Source: Metasolibacillus fluoroglycofenilyticus
Lineage (GTDB): Bacteria; Bacillota; Bacilli; Bacillales_A; Planococcaceae
Length of the DNA stretch: 64,000 nt
Direction: 5' to 3'
Assembly (NCBI RefSeq): GCF_003049645.1
Contig: NZ_PYWK01000004.1
Location: forward strand, 62,001 to 126,000
Shown in pieces: positions 61,565 to 64,000 of the stretch (position 1 is its first letter; each line of letters starts with the position of its first letter). Made by a program: the position numbers and the translations under genes. Below the pieces are notes generated by a model. It did no database searches, was not told where the DNA came from, and saw only the letters and a list, made by a program, of their open reading frames with translations.

Positions 61565-63031
61565 TTATATATGTTTCATTAGCTCTTGATATCGATGATC
61601 AGATGCAACTTTATCTAATCTAGAAGAAGGGAATTGAGCTATAAAATCTAATACGGCGTTAATATGAGGGTCTGTAGTTTTCGTTTTGAATTTAGGGATT
61701 AAACTGCGCAATCTTCTGTTCGGAATACCTCTGTCAAAATCCCCCACAAACTCTGGGTCAGTAAACAATTTTAAGAATTCTTTGATTTCTTTAACCTCAA
61801 AATTATCTATAAATCTTGCATAGTGAACTACTGCCTGTTCATCTACGCCTTCTCTATAACCTAATCCGTTCCCAACATAACAAACAACTATAACCTTAAC
61901 GAATAATTTTCGTGCTGAATCAGGTATTCCTGATTTTGGGAGTGACTCTGCAATCGAACTTGCATGGATACTCTCATTATAAAAATTATTATAATTGTAA
62001 TGAACAGATCTAAGTGTTTGTAATTTATCAATCAATTCTGCCGCTAAACTATCTTCATCTTTATATCTAAGTCCATCTACAATTTCTAAAAAGCGTTGGG
62101 TAGCTTCCTTTTTATATACTTGAGCATTTTTTCTGTATAAACCAAATTTAGAACCTATTCGGTACTTTACTTCATCTTCAATTCCAACCCAAATCGGTTT
62201 CGCTAACAGCTCAATGTTGTCTTTTACGAAATCATCTTGTCGTTCATCACAATATAGTCCATAAAGCGTTAAGATAAAGTCATTAATTCTTTCTTGGGGT
62301 TGTTTTAATAAATCTTGAGCTATTACAGTAATATCTTCTTCTGGAATTACAGTCTTACGAATGTTATCTAATAAAGTTTTAATTTGAATTACTGACGTAT
62401 CAGGTTCTGCGATTATTGCATGTTTTAAACAATGTTCTAATAAAGAAAGCATTTCTGTACCTGTAACATCGTTCTGATTAGGGTGTGCAGAGCTTGCATG
62501 ATTTCTTAAATAATTTACATGCTCTAACCTATTAAAATTTATATCGCTTAACAAACCAATACGTCTGCAAATCTCTAACAAATCATGATCCGAAATATTT
62601 TCAAAATCATCGAATGTATTTAAGTTTTTATACCTGTTATTTAATGTTCCAGCAATTGAATAAAAGTATTGCAAATCAAAATTATTAACCATATTTCTCA
62701 AAGCATTGATTGTTTCATTCCATAAAAAGTTTAAAGCACCGTCAAATAAGCCAACTGTTATTGCTACAGTAAACTTTGATAAGTACATTGCCTTAGATCG
62801 TTCTGACATAGGTAAAATATCTAGTGTTGATTCTAAAGCAAAAATTACTTTTCTTCTTTCTTCAATCGGTACTAAAACATCTTCTGTGGGCAACCCAATG
62901 TAATTCAACATATCTGCTAATGGTTGATTTAATGTTGCAACAGAAGTATCAATTGAATTTGGGGTGTAGCCTTCTTGTATGATATTAAAATTTGATACAG
63001 GTGCATATTGTAATTCTTTCTTCCCAGTCAA
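61565..63031 (-). CDS. Large uncharacterised protein with HEPN-like motif
   Basis: A 488-residue soluble protein, no signal peptide or membrane helix. Around residues 95-215 a helical segment (FDGALNFLWNETINALRNMVNNFDLQYF) precedes LEHVNYLRNHASSAHPNQND. The R176-N-x5-H183 spacing fits the R-N-x(4-6)-H active site of HEPN ribonucleases used in toxins and abortive-infection systems. The long C-terminal part (about 260-488) is helical and not recognised. The start is TTG 63031 with GGAGGG 6 bases upstream. It is a single-gene unit in an accessory region with remnants nearby. Nuclease or defence activity is an inference from one motif. Confidence 0.82.
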   Translation of the reverse strand: MTGKKELQYAPVSNFNIIQEGYTPNSIDTSVATLNQPLADMLNYIGLPTEDVLVPIEERRKVIFALESTLDILPMSERSKAMYLSKFTVAITVGLFDGALNFLWNETINALRNMVNNFDLQYFYSIAGTLNNRYKNLNTFDDFENISDHDLLEICRRIGLLSDINFNRLEHVNYLRNHASSAHPNQNDVTGTEMLSLLEHCLKHAIIAEPDTSVIQIKTLLDNIRKTVIPEEDITVIAQDLLKQPQERINDFILTLYGLYCDERQDDFVKDNIELLAKPIWVGIEDEVKYRIGSKFGLYRKNAQVYKKEATQRFLEIVDGLRYKDEDSLAAELIDKLQTLRSVHYNYNNFYNESIHASSIAESLPKSGIPDSARKLFVKVIVVCYVGNGLGYREGVDEQAVVHYARFIDNFEVKEIKEFLKLFTDPEFVGDFDRGIPNRRLRSLIPKFKTKTTDPHINAVLDFIAQFPSSRLDKVASDHRYQELMKHI

Positions 63032-63325
63032 ACATAACCCTCCAAACGCATTTTTTACTACTATTCTACAACAATATTACCAATTTATATAGTTATTAGA
63101 ACTAAAAAGAGCAGATAAGTCATCTACTAATGATCTATCTGCTTCATACGCTGTTAAATAATCTAACACCGTATTATTGAATTGTATTTAAATGCTATCG
63201 ACCTCATGTTGTTCATTCAAGGTTACATCTTTAATAATTAGAGTAACTAAATATTTTTACTATCTTTGTATCATTAGCTTTATTGAATACTGGCTTTCAT
63301 TGCAAAATTCTACAATATGAGCCTT
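63032..63325. other. Intergenic region before the HEPN-like gene
   Basis: Holds the promoter for the HEPN-like gene and a terminator hairpin at 63110-63144. No gene seen. Confidence 0.5.
63110..63144 (-). terminator. Terminator downstream of the partial gene at the window edge
   Basis: AGCAGATA (63110-63117) pairs with TATCTGCT (63136-63143); the minus strand continues with CTTTTT. Confidence 0.7.
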
Positions 63326-64000
63326 TTATTTAACCACATAAGTATCTGAATACTTATAATAAACTTGCCTTGAATTTTCATAAATCTTACCTGAATAAGA
63401 ATCCACTCGATAAAGCTCTATTCTCCTACCATCTGGTGAAAATTCAATAGTTTGAATATCCCATTGTTTTTTATCACTATACGTATTAATATCTGAAATT
63501 TCAATAGTATTGAAATTAGTTATTTTGTAATCTCTTACTAAACCATTAATTGTACCGTTGAAGGAATCCGTAACAAATTTATTCTCAGTAAAATAGACTA
63601 AATCCGAGTAATCCTCCATCAACATATCTTCTTCGCTTACCCAAGAACCTACAATCATTTTTTTTACTTCCTCAGTTGTAAACAGTGGTGTAGTATCTAA
63701 TGTACTGTAACCAATGAAGTCAACTGGACTGTTAAAATCACTACTTGTAAAGTAAACGCTATTTGTTATATTTTCGTTTATCACTGTATCATAAACCAAT
63801 TCAAAGAATTCCCCACTCTCTGCAATTCCCTCTTTTGTTGGTTTACCCAACTTTTGTCTAACATCGTCTAGCGTATTGCCAATCATTATTCCATTAAATA
63901 AATAAGCATCATTACTTATCTCTAGGCTTTCTAATTTTTGAGAGCTATTTAATGAAACAGACAAGCCATCATAGCTTAAACTTTGACCATCTTCCCATTC
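63326..64000 (-). CDS. Hypothetical protein, start beyond the window
   Basis: The frame is open through the window edge (twelve further codons before 63964), so the real start is outside. At least 224 residues are visible. A segment NDAYLFNGIMIGNTLDDVRQKLGKPTKEGIAESGEFFELVYD resembles the SmpA/BamE-like pattern IGxxxxDVxxxLGxP found in small secreted Firmicutes proteins. The second half has beta-strand character and is rich in Asp, Asn and Tyr (VYFTENKFVTDSFNG). The N-terminus is not visible, so a signal peptide cannot be tested. Function unknown. Confidence 0.75.
   Translation of the reverse strand, partial: EWEDGQSLSYDGLSVSLNSSQKLESLEISNDAYLFNGIMIGNTLDDVRQKLGKPTKEGIAESGEFFELVYDTVINENITNSVYFTSSDFNSPVDFIGYSTLDTTPLFTTEEVKKMIVGSWVSEEDMLMEDYSDLVYFTENKFVTDSFNGTINGLVRDYKITNFNTIEISDINTYSDKKQWDIQTIEFSPDGRRIELYRVDSYSGKIYENSRQVYYKYSDTYVVK

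Overview
The window looks like a chromosomal segment of a low-GC Gram-positive bacterium of the Planococcaceae/Bacillaceae, most like Lysinibacillus or Solibacillus. The evidence is the stress and isoprenoid block ctsR-mcsA-mcsB-clpC / radA / yacL-ispD-ispF-gltX, strong AGGAGG-type ribosome binding sites, frequent GTG/TTG starts, Fur, CtsR, CodY and PurR-like sites of Bacillus type, and S-layer homology domains. Most genes lie on the minus strand. No rRNA, tRNA, CRISPR array, prophage or intact transposase gene was seen.

Layout. 1-13000: the conserved core block, read leftward: ctsR-mcsA-mcsB-clpC (CtsR-controlled, own terminator), a soluble chemoreceptor, radA (terminated), yacL-ispD, ispF, gltX start, with cysE and a Fur-controlled ferredoxin/thioredoxin-reductase-like gene between them. 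disA, usual between radA and yacL in Bacillus, is not here. 13000-21500: small membrane proteins, the oxygen sensor HemAT, a hotdog thioesterase, an aldehyde dehydrogenase-DUF779 operon, rluF, an uncharacterised protein and a cupin. 21500-26300: a complete branched-chain amino-acid ABC operon (binding protein, two permeases, two ATPases) with a CodY-like box on its promoter. 26400-36400: two small enzymes, guaC, DUF1540, an orphan sensor kinase, mqo, a GGDEF gene broken by an in-frame stop, and a metallo-hydrolase/binding-protein pair. 36400-44100: a large SLH surface protein with a secreted coiled-coil partner, a LysR/YeiH pair, and a Fur-controlled divergent pair of a ferrochelatase-like protein and an IsdG-type heme oxygenase. 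44100-53900: housekeeping enzymes, a TetR/SDR pair, a tRNA-dihydrouridine synthase, the alkylation-repair operon adaA-alkA-ogt, and a WYL regulator with an effector-binding protein. 54000-59500: an MMPL exporter with its two-component system, and an ECF sigma factor with a putative membrane anti-sigma protein. 59500-64000: an accessory end with gene remnants, unknown proteins, a methyltransferase, and a 488-residue protein carrying a HEPN-like R-N-x5-H motif.

Non-coding structure. Three dispersed repeat families fill many intergenic gaps. Family A (nine copies or fragments, all in the same orientation) has palindromic ends and a conserved internal hairpin; it resembles non-autonomous IS200/IS605-type (palindrome-associated) elements and may encode a structured RNA. 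Family B (three copies of about 200 bp) ends in a strong terminator-like hairpin and supplies the last codons of one regulator gene. Family C is a short GC-richer motif found alone and nested in family A. Iron, heme and oxygen handling recur (three Fur-like boxes, IsdG, ferrochelatase-like protein, HemAT), as do signalling proteins.
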